In this document: one piece after another, positions 8,039-17,092 of the stretch
Position numbering within the stretch: the stretch's first letter is position 1
How the letters are laid out: the number at the start of each line of letters is the position of its first letter
DNA from: Noviherbaspirillum suwonense
GTDB taxonomy: Bacteria; Pseudomonadota; Gammaproteobacteria; Burkholderiales; Burkholderiaceae_D
Reading direction: 5' to 3'
DNA length: 64,000 nt
Assembly (NCBI RefSeq): GCF_900182955.1
Contig: NZ_FXUL01000018.1
Coordinates: 62,001-126,000 of the forward strand
Made by a program: the position numbers and the translations under genes
Notes under the pieces: model-generated
Databases searched by the model: none
What the model was told of the DNA's origin: nothing
Seen by the model: only the letters and a program-made list of their open reading frames with translations

Positions 8039-9970
8039 ATGTCTGACAGTCTCGGCCGGCTCACTCGCTTAGGTTTCACTTCGGTTCCCGAGTGTCTCCT
8101 CTGTGCGCCCAAGGAATACCGGGACTTTCTTGATCCGCTTTATATCCTGCCCATTCCGGACCAGCAGCAAAAGCACTACCTGGTTCTGACACTCACCGAG
8201 CAGGTAATGTTTGACAAGAACGGGCAGGGAACCAGTGACTGGGACCAGACCCACCGCCTCAACATGCGTGCCGTCGACGGCCGCGGCGAAGGCATCACCA
8301 TTACGGTATTTGGCACGGCGAAGGACTGGCGGAACCTGATGCCGGGCGACTCCCTGCATATTTATGCGGAAGTCGTTACTTGGAAGGGCCGTCGCCAGAT
8401 CAACTCCCCTGAGTTGATTCCTCGCGACCAGCAAGGACGCATCTGCCCGGTCTATGTTGGCAAGCCGGGACAGGTCAAGGCGTCCTCTGTTTCCGATGCG
8501 GTTGCAAGGGCTCTGCCCCAGATGGATATGGCTGCCTGCCTGCTCCTCGAGCAGCTGGGCATGCGCGAGTCGGATTTCCGGGCATTTACCGGTCTGAACG
8601 ACCCGGTCGATCTGCTGCGCCACCTGCACCAGCCGACATCGCTTGTCCTGGCCGAGCGGGCGCTTGTGCTTGCCAAACGCTTGTCGATTAAGGCGATCCT
8701 TAACCGAGCCGAACGCAATCAGGCTCGCTTCCCGGTTTCCGGCTCACTCATCCCGATCAACCGGCAAGCCGTCACGGACCTGATCGGCCGTGTACCATTT
8801 CCCTTGACGTCGGACCAGCACACGGCGATCGGCGAGATCATCTCTGACCTGCGTTCGCCGTTCCCGATGTGTCGGCTTCTTTCCGGCGATGTGGGCACAG
8901 GCAAATCCCTGACGTTCATGATCCCCGCCGTGGCCGCATTTTCTGCTGGCGCCAAGGTAGCCATCATCGCACCCAATCAGCTGCTCGTGCCTCAGATCGC
9001 CAATGAGATGCGCGGCTTTTTCCCCGATGTGCCAGTGACCGAAGTGGTATCCGGTTCCAAAATAGGCGAGGGGATCATTGTCGGCACCACGGCAGTACTG
9101 GCGCAAGCAGCCAAGCATGGGCTGGTGTTTGACCTGGTCATCATTGACGAGCAGCAGAAAATGAGCGTGGGCCAGAAACAGGCGCTGTTGTCTGACCATA
9201 CCAACTTCCTGGAAGCGACCGCAACAGCCATTCCTAGGACGATTGCGCTTGTCCAGTTCGGCGGCATGGCCCTATCGGTTCTCCGCGAATGTCCGGTGAA
9301 GAAGGACATCATTTCCCGTGTGGTGCCCAAGGCTGACCGGGCAAGGTTGTTTGAGTTCGTCAATACGGTGGTAAGCAAGGGCGGCCAGGTCGCCGTTGTC
9401 TATCCACTCGCAGAAGACAAGGGTGATGGAGCGCGTGCTTCAGTCGAAGCCGCTTTCGACCGCTTCCGCTCCAAGATGACAGGTCGAGTAGGCATGCTGC
9501 ACGGGAAACTGTCCAGTGACGAAAAAACCGCGGTCATCGAACAGATGAAAGCAGGTTCGCTCGACGTCCTCATCAGTTCCACGGTCATCGAGGTTGGCAT
9601 AACACTGCCGTCGCTGCGCGCGGTGGTTGTCGTTCATCCTGAACGGTTCGGTACGTCCCAGATGCATCAACTCCGAGGCCGACTGGCCCGCAAGGGCGGC
9701 AAGGGCTACTTTTTCATGTACACGCCGGAGGATGTGGAAGAAACAGCGCAGGAGCGCCTGCAGCTGATGGTGGAATGCCTGGATGGATTCACCCTGGCCG
9801 AACGTGACGCTGATCTGCGGGGATTCGGGAACGTCGACGGCGATAGCGGCGAGCAAACAGGTTCGACCCGGATTCTGTTCTGGGGGATTGAGCTAAGCCG
9901 CCACGACATTGAGGCGGGTAATAAGGCGCTGATCAAAGAAGCGCAGCCGGCGCCGGCGCTGGCCGCATGA
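8039..9970 (+). CDS. RecG-like ATP-dependent DNA helicase
   Basis: The 643-residue protein has the RecG layout: an OB-fold wedge region (about 50-150), a helicase core and a C-terminal domain. The core carries Walker A GDVGTGKS at about 283-290, a DEQQ box near 370 where RecG has DEQH, ATATAIPRT near 394, STVIEVGI near 513 and QLRGRLARKG near 543. RecG remodels forks, D-loops and R-loops, and a mobile-element copy could help element replication or plectonemic recombination. It is slightly shorter than chromosomal RecG (about 690) and has a weaker N-terminal match. No Shine-Dalgarno is visible; the palindromic promoter lies just upstream. Confidence 0.82.
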   Translation: MSDSLGRLTRLGFTSVPECLLCAPKEYRDFLDPLYILPIPDQQQKHYLVLTLTEQVMFDKNGQGTSDWDQTHRLNMRAVDGRGEGITITVFGTAKDWRNLMPGDSLHIYAEVVTWKGRRQINSPELIPRDQQGRICPVYVGKPGQVKASSVSDAVARALPQMDMAACLLLEQLGMRESDFRAFTGLNDPVDLLRHLHQPTSLVLAERALVLAKRLSIKAILNRAERNQARFPVSGSLIPINRQAVTDLIGRVPFPLTSDQHTAIGEIISDLRSPFPMCRLLSGDVGTGKSLTFMIPAVAAFSAGAKVAIIAPNQLLVPQIANEMRGFFPDVPVTEVVSGSKIGEGIIVGTTAVLAQAAKHGLVFDLVIIDEQQKMSVGQKQALLSDHTNFLEATATAIPRTIALVQFGGMALSVLRECPVKKDIISRVVPKADRARLFEFVNTVVSKGGQVAVVYPLAEDKGDGARASVEAAFDRFRSKMTGRVGMLHGKLSSDEKTAVIEQMKAGSLDVLISSTVIEVGITLPSLRAVVVVHPERFGTSQMHQLRGRLARKGGKGYFFMYTPEDVEETAQERLQLMVECLDGFTLAERDADLRGFGNVDGDSGEQTGSTRILFWGIELSRHDIEAGNKALIKEAQPAPALAA

Positions 9971-10029
9971 GTTTGAACTGAAGAATACTGGCTGAGAGCC
10001 GATAAATACAAATTAACCTACTAAATACT

Positions 10030-10380
10030 ATGGACCACGATTTTCTGCCTGACTTCAATATTCCCAACTTCATCCACCCCGCGTCGATGGACGGTGGTGA
10101 GCCGCCCCGCATCCCCATCCAGTCGATGCTGTTTTCGCTCGATGCGGCGCTGCGCAGCAACGGCCTGAACATCTTTGCGCCGCCGAACGACGAATACTGG
10201 CACCTGTTCATGTGGCAGTTCGACATGTACGCCGCCAACGTCTACGTGGACGCGAAGACGCTGGAAGCAAAAGTCGACATTTTCCCGTTCCTCGATGGGG
10301 CGATCAGTACTGCGCATCCGCTGGTGAAGGAATTTGCGGTCGCCAAAGCCCTTTATGTGTTCCCGGCCGGCCACGCATAA
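10030..10380 (+). CDS. Hypothetical protein with a decayed second copy nearby
   Basis: The 116-residue protein has no signal peptide and no membrane segment. It is acidic and rich in Pro, Phe and aromatic residues (NIPNFIHPAS, EYWHLFMWQFDMY). No family was recognised. The start is uncertain because no ribosome site is visible. A degenerate copy of its 3' half lies about 1.2 kb downstream (11455-11632), on the other side of the lipoprotein gene. This shows the gene was once duplicated and supports it being real coding sequence. Confidence 0.6.
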   Translation: MDHDFLPDFNIPNFIHPASMDGGEPPRIPIQSMLFSLDAALRSNGLNIFAPPNDEYWHLFMWQFDMYAANVYVDAKTLEAKVDIFPFLDGAISTAHPLVKEFAVAKALYVFPAGHA

Positions 10381-10504
10381 CTCAGGCAAAAACCCAAAAT
10401 GGAATGCATGAGTCCACAATCTTTTCGATTAAGGCTCCAAGAAACTACGCTTTTTTCGATGATATTTAATTAACAAACCTTACTTGTTCATACTTCGATT
10501 TAAA

Positions 10505-11419
10505 ATGAAAAAAACACCACTGCACCTGATTCCTCTTATCGTCGCACTTGCTGGCTGCGCTAGTTCTAATCCAGAGCAAATCAAACAAGACAAGCTAAGC
10601 ACTCTCAAAGTTTATGACGACAACAGTGTGGCAGTGGCAGTGAAGGACTCATCTGACCGCACTATATACGCCATGAACGAGGATAGTGACCGCGTGATTG
10701 CCTTCGAAGCTGGTGGAAAGCTCTATAACCTCAAGGAAGTTGCTTTCATCCGCAACGATAGTCCACGAGGTGGACCTATGGTCGAAGTGACCATGGTTGA
10801 TGGAAGCAAACAGAAATGGTCGACGGATTACTACGGAAAAAATCCCTCCGCTCCTATACTAAATTTTTGTAATCGACAGAAGGAATGTTCTCACTGGCCT
10901 AACCCTAGTGCGTCAGTCCCTCTAACAACTATCTACTCGAACAATTTATTCAGTCGTACGATTGGAAAGAATCTGTCTGAACATAGTAATGACTTCTATA
11001 AAACGTTCCAGCAAAGCATCCTGCTTCCGCAATCGAGTTCTGCTACCAACATACAAATCATCAGGGATGCCGAGCTACAGAAATTAAAAGCCGATTTCGC
11101 TGCCAGACGCCAGTTCAACCAACAGTCCATCGCGCAACTTAGGAAGGAATTCGACATAGCGAACAAGGCTTCTGAGAAGCAAGTTGCGGGTCAGGTGCAA
11201 GAACTCAACAAAGCAGCAAAAGGCACTGAAGAATTTTGCCGCGCAATATTCTTTGGCAATGTAGAAAAAAATCGATTTGAGTGTCCAAATTACGGAACTC
11301 ACAATTACAGCACCATCCTGGAGCAAGGATGGATAGTATCCAATCGTCTACCTCGCCAAGTGAACAACATGGTACAGCAGGGGGTAATGTATGACGTCGT
11401 ATTTAAAAAAGTCAGATAA
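10505..11419 (+). CDS. Lipoprotein of unknown function
   Basis: The start at 10505 gives MKKTPLHLIPLIVALAGC, a textbook lipoprotein signal with lipobox LAGC, so Cys18 is the likely lipid anchor. The 304-residue protein then has a beta-rich region (about 25-120). A helical, Gln/Lys-rich segment at about 185-245 (LKADFAARRQFNQQSIAQ, KQVAGQVQELNKAA) may form a coiled coil, and a C-terminal domain carries two Cys. GC content is lower than in the flanking helicase and CobT-like genes, which suggests separate acquisition. Function unknown. Confidence 0.65.
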   Translation: MKKTPLHLIPLIVALAGCASSNPEQIKQDKLSTLKVYDDNSVAVAVKDSSDRTIYAMNEDSDRVIAFEAGGKLYNLKEVAFIRNDSPRGGPMVEVTMVDGSKQKWSTDYYGKNPSAPILNFCNRQKECSHWPNPSASVPLTTIYSNNLFSRTIGKNLSEHSNDFYKTFQQSILLPQSSSATNIQIIRDAELQKLKADFAARRQFNQQSIAQLRKEFDIANKASEKQVAGQVQELNKAAKGTEEFCRAIFFGNVEKNRFECPNYGTHNYSTILEQGWIVSNRLPRQVNNMVQQGVMYDVVFKKVR

Positions 11420-11454
11420 GCAGAGGGTATCCGATCCTCATCGAGGACCATATT

Positions 11455-11632
11455 CAACGTAGTCAGCAACCAGTCGAGATGTGCGACGGCATTATCTGGG
11501 CCAATGGAAACAAGAAAGAATTGATACTGGATATTTTCCGTTTCTCGTTGGCGCAATTAGTGCTGCACACCCGCTGGTCTTGAAATCCCGGTCGAAAAAA
11601 TGTTTTATGGCTTTCCGACTGGCTTTGCATAA
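11455..11632 (+). pseudogene. Degenerate copy of the 3' half of the gene at 10030-10380
   Basis: Bases from CAGTCGAGATGTG through GATATTTTCCGTTTCTC to CTTTGCATAA align with 10210-10380 of the intact gene, including the final HPLV-encoding block and the stop. Single-base deletions break the frame around TTTTCCG and GTTGGCG. The intact copy encodes GAISTAHPLV; the relic encodes ISAAHPLV in another frame. The two copies flank the lipoprotein gene, so a segmental duplication followed by decay is likely. Confidence 0.65.
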
Positions 11633-11643
11633 GTGAGGAATTA

Positions 11644-12282
11644 ATGGGCATTCAGGATCGAGACTATATGCACGAGCGCCATCGAACACAAACGCAGCGG
11701 CAATCAAGAAAAAAAGGATCCTTCCGCATGCCTAGTGAAAAGCCTTCAGGACTCGGAAAAAGCGTATTGTTTTTTGTCGTTATGCTTTCGGTAGGAACGT
11801 TTATTACCCATAAAATTGCACCCGATAAGGCGCCTATTAACTGGCCAAGCTTCCTACCGATTTCAGCAAAACAAATGCCGATGCCAGCGACAGGGGACGT
11901 AACGCTCTATCAACTTGGCCATAGTGCTCCATTAGTCGCTTCTTTCTCCGTTGTCGCCAAGTCATCAGGCTTGAACAAAACCAGCCATTTGGTGAAAATG
12001 GTAGACGCAAATACAGGACAGCCAGTGCTTTCCGTGTTTGTCCGATCCGGTGAAAAAGCCTCCATAAAAATTCCATTAGGCCTTTACAAGGCGAACATTG
12101 CATCTGGCGAAAAATGGTATGGAGAGACAAAGCTTTTCGGAAACGGAACAACGGTCCAACAGGGAAATGCTCCGTTAAATTTCTATAGCGACGGGAAATC
12201 AATTATTGGCCATACCTTGACACTTGAAGGAACATTGGATGGCAACTTCCCTACAAGGCAACTTCCGGCTGACGCTTTCTAG
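11644..12282 (+). CDS. Membrane-anchored protein of unknown function
   Basis: The ATG at 11644 is preceded by GAGGAA. The 212-residue product has a very basic cytoplasmic N-terminus (about 35 residues) and one transmembrane segment at about 38-56 (SVLFFVVMLSVGTFITHKI). A beta-rich extracytoplasmic domain follows, with the segment VFVRSGEKASIKIPLGLYK, then KWYGETKLFG. This looks like a small beta-sandwich presented outside the inner membrane. No named family is assigned. Composition is AT-richer than the CobT-like gene that follows. Confidence 0.55.
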   Translation: MGIQDRDYMHERHRTQTQRQSRKKGSFRMPSEKPSGLGKSVLFFVVMLSVGTFITHKIAPDKAPINWPSFLPISAKQMPMPATGDVTLYQLGHSAPLVASFSVVAKSSGLNKTSHLVKMVDANTGQPVLSVFVRSGEKASIKIPLGLYKANIASGEKWYGETKLFGNGTTVQQGNAPLNFYSDGKSIIGHTLTLEGTLDGNFPTRQLPADAF

Positions 12283-12574
12283 GCAACCCATAAAACATTT
12301 AATAGCGATGACTTGTAATTTTTCTTTTGCATAGTCCCCTTGTTGCGAAATCATTTGAGGAAAGTTGTCGTTAACTAATTTGATGATGGGAAGCAGACGT
12401 TACAGGTCCTCTCCACCGTTGCTAAGTTGGGCCGACTCGTTGGGCTAAACATCTCCTGCTGGTGACCTCAACACTCAACACACCACCGTTTTCTAATTCC
12501 CTGTCTGACATCTCCCCTTATCCGGCGAACGTGATTCCTCACGATGGCCATCTTTGTTCACTAAGGAGATGTTG

Positions 12575-14497
12575 ATGACACGCGCAACACAGAAGACTTC
12601 GATGCGGCACCTGTACCTGTACACCTACCTGCTTCTTGACGAGGTAAAGCGTGCAGGCAGGCCCATTCGCATTGAGTGGAGCAACATGCCAACTGCTTCC
12701 ATCGGCCCTGATCCGCAAAACGATAAAGGGCTTGTTATGAAGCTCAGTAACATGGCGGCAACCGGGACCGAAGAGGATGCAATCCTTCTGCGCGCTCTGG
12801 TGGCGCATGAAATCCTCTGCCATGGCAATAACACGGACTTTGGCGTCAAGCTGCCTCCCGGCCTTGCTGGGCGCCTGACAAACCCACTGGAAGACGCGCG
12901 AGGGGAGTTGCTTGCCTCGAAGTCGTACGGCGGTTCCAAGAAGGTAATCCGGGAGGGCATCGAGATCCTGACGCAACGCGGTATCTTCAAGGGGCCCGAC
13001 GCTGATGCTTCAACCTTACACCCTGCTGAAATTCTTTTTGGCTGGCTGGTTACGGAGCTTCGTTCGGAGTTGCTGGGCCAGAAATGCCTGGAGGGCTTTT
13101 CAGTCGCGTACCGTAAGCTGGCTATTCAGACTTTCGGAACAAAGTTGACGGCTCAGGTCAAAGCGGAAGCACTCAAAGCAGCTCATGCAGCGGATACACA
13201 AGGCGCAGCAAATGCATCACAGCGCATTGTGGAACTACTGGAACTGGCCGCAAAAGAGCCGCCACCCCCACCGCCGCAAGATGGGACGGGACAAGGCGAC
13301 GGCGACGATCAGGCCAACGCCTCCGATCAGGATCAACCGGGCAACCAGGGAGATCAAGACCAAGGCGATCAGGACCAGACTGGCGACCAGGGAGACCCGG
13401 ACGAGCAGAATGGCCAGGATGATCAAGGCGACGGAGGCGACCAAGATGGACCGGGTGACCAGGGCAATGCCGGCAATTCAGGGGATCAGGACGCCGGCGA
13501 CGGCAGTACTGGCAACATGAGCGCTGACGACACCTCTGGTGCCACTGGCCAGAATGGTGGCAATCCGGGTTCAGGCTCTGCCGTCTACGAGCCGTCTTAC
13601 GACGACTTGCAACAGGCAATTGCCGACGTACTGGATTCGACCGATGCTGATGCCGGCAACTATGGCAAGGGATTGGAAGATGTCCTGTGCGAGGGCAACG
13701 AAGCGATGCAACAGGCTTCAGGTGGCAGTCACACCAATGAAATGCGGGAAGTCGATGCGCCAAACAACGTCAGGCCTCCGGAACATCGGGCCCAGTTGCG
13801 AAGCGCGGCACGTTCGACAGCGGCTACTCTGGCGCTGAAGATGGAAGAGCTGCTCGAGGCGCATTCAATGGTGCAGCGATCCAGTTCCACCGAAGGACGG
13901 CTGCGGCCGAACAAGGTGGCGCGGGTAGCGACTGGCGATTTGCGGGTTTTTCAGAAAAAGAGCCGCAGCGAGGAGCTCGATACATGCCTGTATTTTCTGA
14001 ACGACGAATCCGCAAGCATGGGAGAGACGTTCGGCAACATCACGCGCCGGGAAGCAGCAGGGCGGGTAGCAGTCGCCGCCGGCGAAGTCTGCGATAACGC
14101 CAGCATTCCGTTCGGCCTGGCCAGCTACAGCACTTCTGTGCGCGAATGGCAGCCAATGGACGGAGACTGGGCCAAAACCCTGAATCTGTTCACCGCGGCG
14201 GCCCGGGATTGCACCAATACCCACCTGGCAGTCGTCTGGGCGCTCAAACGCCTTATGGACCGAAAGGAAAGCCGGAAAATCCTCTGTGTCACAACAGATG
14301 GCGATCCGGGCGACCTCAACGTGCTTGAAGCAGCCATCCAAGAAGCAAAACGGTTCGGTGTCGAAGTACGCTTTGTCCTTATCGACAAAGAGTATGAGCA
14401 CTATTACCGTGGTCTTTCCGCTGCATTTGGCGTGGCGACCAACCCGCATCAGCTTGCCGAAGCGGTTTTCGGCTCGCTTGAAGCGGCATTTTCTTAA
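12575..14497 (+). CDS. CobT-like VWA-domain protein
   Basis: AAGGAG at 12563-12568 fixes the ATG at 12575, giving 640 residues. The N-terminal third is helical and includes HEILCHGNN near residue 79. Residues about 230-330 form an extremely acidic Gln/Asp/Gly repeat region (GDQDQGDQDQTGDQGD). The C-terminal third is a VWA domain with the MIDAS motif DESAS at about 477-481 and TTDGDPGD near 573. This layout matches CobT, the metal-chelatase partner of the AAA+ protein CobS. No cobalamin genes are nearby, and a CobS-like ATPase lies at 27316. The pair is more likely a MoxR/VWA-type remodelling machine of the element than a cobaltochelatase. Confidence 0.8.
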   Translation: MTRATQKTSMRHLYLYTYLLLDEVKRAGRPIRIEWSNMPTASIGPDPQNDKGLVMKLSNMAATGTEEDAILLRALVAHEILCHGNNTDFGVKLPPGLAGRLTNPLEDARGELLASKSYGGSKKVIREGIEILTQRGIFKGPDADASTLHPAEILFGWLVTELRSELLGQKCLEGFSVAYRKLAIQTFGTKLTAQVKAEALKAAHAADTQGAANASQRIVELLELAAKEPPPPPPQDGTGQGDGDDQANASDQDQPGNQGDQDQGDQDQTGDQGDPDEQNGQDDQGDGGDQDGPGDQGNAGNSGDQDAGDGSTGNMSADDTSGATGQNGGNPGSGSAVYEPSYDDLQQAIADVLDSTDADAGNYGKGLEDVLCEGNEAMQQASGGSHTNEMREVDAPNNVRPPEHRAQLRSAARSTAATLALKMEELLEAHSMVQRSSSTEGRLRPNKVARVATGDLRVFQKKSRSEELDTCLYFLNDESASMGETFGNITRREAAGRVAVAAGEVCDNASIPFGLASYSTSVREWQPMDGDWAKTLNLFTAAARDCTNTHLAVVWALKRLMDRKESRKILCVTTDGDPGDLNVLEAAIQEAKRFGVEVRFVLIDKEYEHYYRGLSAAFGVATNPHQLAEAVFGSLEAAFS

Positions 14498-14507
14498 ATA
14501 CCACCCC

Positions 14508-14538
14508 ACCCCTCGTTTCGAACGAGGGGTTTCTTTTT
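14508..14538 (+). terminator. Rho-independent terminator
   Basis: Perfect stem ACCCCTCGTT / AACGAGGGGT with loop TCG, then TTCTTTTT. It closes the CobT-like transcript before the pilus operon. Confidence 0.88.
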
Positions 14539-14637
14539 GCCTGTGTATCCGCTTCATCCTCACGGTATTTCCCCGCTCCCCGGTTGTTCTCAAGCTTGCA
14601 AGTGTTGTCGACCGCTACAAGCTCTAAAATTGTTTTA

Positions 14638-14672
14638 CATACCCTTTGTATTACATTTATTTGTAAGGTATG
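14638..14672 (+). promoter_or_regulatory. Possible operator/promoter region of the pilus operon
   Basis: The AT-rich leader holds CATACC / GGTATG (14638-14643, 14667-14672) and, inside it, TTACA-TTTATT-TGTAA (14651-14666). These inverted repeats lie 34-70 bases before the first pilus gene. No convincing -35/-10 pair is defined. Confidence 0.3.
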
Positions 14673-14705
14673 ATTCGCGTCATTCAACTATATTTCCACC
14701 GAGCA

Positions 14706-16217
14706 ATGCACCCCATCCTCAAGAAGTCGACTGCAGCACTCCTGATAGCAGCCACCCTCGGCGGTTGCTCTGCCACTTTCCCACGCCAGTCCATGGAGCC
14801 GACCACCGTGACCCGGAATGACACGACGGTGCAAACCGTTGTCGATGGCGGTAACGAAACCACCATGGATCTGGATGCCGGCTTCAATGCTGAGGATGTA
14901 TTCATGCTGCGCCCGGTGGAGGAAGCCGGGGTCGTGCCCGATCGCCTGGTCAAGCCGATTCACGTCACCGAATCTGGCATATACGATGCGCTGACCTTGA
15001 TCGCCCGTGATGCCGGCCTGTCACTCAATATCGAAGGCGGGCCGAAGACGAGCGAGCGGTTCGGCGCCGCGGCGGTCTTCGATCTGAAAGGGTCGCTCCG
15101 GGATGTCCTGGAAACGCTGGCCGATTCGATGGGCATCTTCTACAGCGTCAGAAACAACACCCTCTTTTTGCAGCAGGAGCAGCAATTCATCGTCGAATTG
15201 CCGCCAGCGCTATCGGAAGACAATGCCGCAGGCCTGGCCAACACGCTGCAGCATCTTGGCGCCAAAGACCCGTACGTCGACCGCCTGAATCGCTCGCTGG
15301 TTTTCAAGACCAATCGCAAGGCACTTTCCCGCATTGAGAGCTACCTGCAGAAGGTGCGTGAAAACCGTGCACTGATTGTCTATTCCATCGACATCTTCCA
15401 GGTCGATCTCAAGGACAATTCCAATATCGGCATTTCCTGGAACAAGCTGGCTTACAACCGCAACGGCCTTCCTGCTTCCGCTCCCACCCAGACCGCAGCT
15501 GCGTCGGGCATCACCTCAGGCACCACTGGCGCACAGCAGACGGCAGCCGCCGCTGTTGGGACCGCAGTCGGGACCACGGTGTCCGCAACTGCCAATGCGT
15601 TAGGAATGAACCTCATTCTGTCATCCAGCAAGCTGACCATCGACAGCCTGATCGACTTCCTCCAGACCCAAGGCAACGTCAAGGCGATTTCACGCCCCCG
15701 ACTGTCCGTCATTACGGGCTCCAAGGGTGCTTTGCGGGTCGGCCAGTCAACGACCTACGTGAGCAAGATCGGCACCAACTTCTCCACCAGCCTGAATCAG
15801 GTGACCACGGAAACCCGCGACCTGCGCACGGGCCTGGAACTGGCCCTGTACGGTGACTACAGCGACAACACTGTCTACACCAAGCTCAAGATGAGCCTCT
15901 CTGAGATCGTGCGCTTCAACAAATTCACCGCGCTGGGCATCGATCTCGTCCTGCCGGACGCTGCCGACCGGGAAATCGAAAATGTCATCCGCTCGCGCCC
16001 TGGCGATCTGGTCCTGCTGGGCGGTATTACGACGGACCGCGAAACACGCAATGACAACCGTGGAGTTTCGGAAAACAGCGTCACAAAAGAAGTGGTGCGC
16101 TCCGAACTGGTGCTGGCGTTGCGCTCAAAGGTCGTGTTTTTCAAAGGGAAAAAGCAGTCGGCGCAAGCCCCGGCCGCTGTCGGCGTCGTCACCCCGACTC
16201 GCGCTGCAGGCGGGTAA
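14706..16217 (+). CDS. pilN: Type IVb pilus secretin, PilN-type outer-membrane lipoprotein
   Basis: The ATG at 14706 is preferred because it gives the lipoprotein signal MHPILKKSTAALLIAATLGGC; an ATG at 14670 would add twelve residues. The 503-residue product has a secretin N-domain at about 90-170 (LSLNIEGGPK, AADV-like DVLETLADSMGIFY) and a second N-domain near 170-240. The C-terminal secretin core at about 310-480 includes VKAISRPRLSVITG, then RSRPGDLVLLGGI. Secretins of this group form the outer-membrane ring through which the pilus emerges. It heads a run of ten same-strand genes. Confidence 0.88.
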   Translation: MHPILKKSTAALLIAATLGGCSATFPRQSMEPTTVTRNDTTVQTVVDGGNETTMDLDAGFNAEDVFMLRPVEEAGVVPDRLVKPIHVTESGIYDALTLIARDAGLSLNIEGGPKTSERFGAAAVFDLKGSLRDVLETLADSMGIFYSVRNNTLFLQQEQQFIVELPPALSEDNAAGLANTLQHLGAKDPYVDRLNRSLVFKTNRKALSRIESYLQKVRENRALIVYSIDIFQVDLKDNSNIGISWNKLAYNRNGLPASAPTQTAAASGITSGTTGAQQTAAAAVGTAVGTTVSATANALGMNLILSSSKLTIDSLIDFLQTQGNVKAISRPRLSVITGSKGALRVGQSTTYVSKIGTNFSTSLNQVTTETRDLRTGLELALYGDYSDNTVYTKLKMSLSEIVRFNKFTALGIDLVLPDAADREIENVIRSRPGDLVLLGGITTDRETRNDNRGVSENSVTKEVVRSELVLALRSKVVFFKGKKQSAQAPAAVGVVTPTRAAGG

Positions 16218-16257
16218 TTCGTCCCGTCCAACCCCGAGTTCCCCAAGAAAAACACCC

Positions 16258-17082
16258 ATGGATTCCAACATGAAAAAACAATTTTCGACCGTGCTCTGCA
16301 CCTTGGCCGGCCTTGGAGCGCTGCTTTTGGCCGACGCTAGCCATGCGCAAATGCAAATCCCGAATCCGCTCATGCGGCCGCAGCCGGTCAAGCAGCCCGT
16401 GGCCAGCGACCCGCAGAACCTGAACAGCCCGCTTCCGCAAGGTCCCGGCAGCCCGCCGCCGAATGCCAGCCGTTCAAGTGTGCCGCCTCCAGTGTCGTCC
16501 GACTTTTTGCGTACCGCACCGGTTGTGAGTCAGGAGAGCAAGCCCGACGCAGTCATCACCGAACTGCGCCAGCGTTTTGATGCGTTCTATGTCTCTGCCA
16601 CGGTTGGCGACCAGGCTGTTCTGCGACGTGGTGCAGCTGTCCAAAACTCATCGGCACAGGCATCGGTCGCGCCAGCAACGGCTGGTGCCGTGTCCCGCCA
16701 GGCTACGCCGGGTCTGGGTGCGGTAGGCCGCGCGGACAGCCTGATTGTCAGGGACGGCGAGGCGATTGAATTCCTTGGCTCGTCCGTCACGCTGGTGCCT
16801 AAAGTCAGCGGTGGGCGCGTGTCGCTTTACTACTACAGCAATGGCGGCGCTGGATCGAACAAGAAAAAAGGGGCTCAGCCGGTTCAGGTCGTGTTCATGG
16901 GCGAGGTGGAGTCTCAAGCACCGTCCGTCCCGTCGCAGATCGTTCTCGAAAAACCTGATCCTGCCTACAAGGCAACGATTTCTCCGGAAACAAGGCCGCT
17001 GGTATCGAGCAACGGCATCAACGGTTCCAATGGCTCGTCGCCCAATGGCGTAGCGGGCGCTGCTCCGACTCCTGCGTACTAA
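16258..17082 (+). CDS. Periplasmic pilus-assembly protein (PilP/TcpQ-like position)
   Basis: The ATG at 16258 gives 274 residues with a signal peptide (KKQFSTVLCTLAGLGALLLADASHA). A Pro/Ser/Gln-rich linker follows to about residue 85. A beta-rich domain runs to about 240 and includes DSLIVRDGEAIEFLGSSVTL and VSLYYYSNGG. The tail is Ser/Gly/Asn-rich. It stands between the secretin and the ATPase, where type IVb clusters often encode a periplasmic protein that stabilises the secretin. No clear homology was recognised, so the role rests on position and export signal. Confidence 0.55.
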   Translation: MDSNMKKQFSTVLCTLAGLGALLLADASHAQMQIPNPLMRPQPVKQPVASDPQNLNSPLPQGPGSPPPNASRSSVPPPVSSDFLRTAPVVSQESKPDAVITELRQRFDAFYVSATVGDQAVLRRGAAVQNSSAQASVAPATAGAVSRQATPGLGAVGRADSLIVRDGEAIEFLGSSVTLVPKVSGGRVSLYYYSNGGAGSNKKKGAQPVQVVFMGEVESQAPSVPSQIVLEKPDPAYKATISPETRPLVSSNGINGSNGSSPNGVAGAAPTPAY

Positions 17083-17092
17083 GGACCTGACG

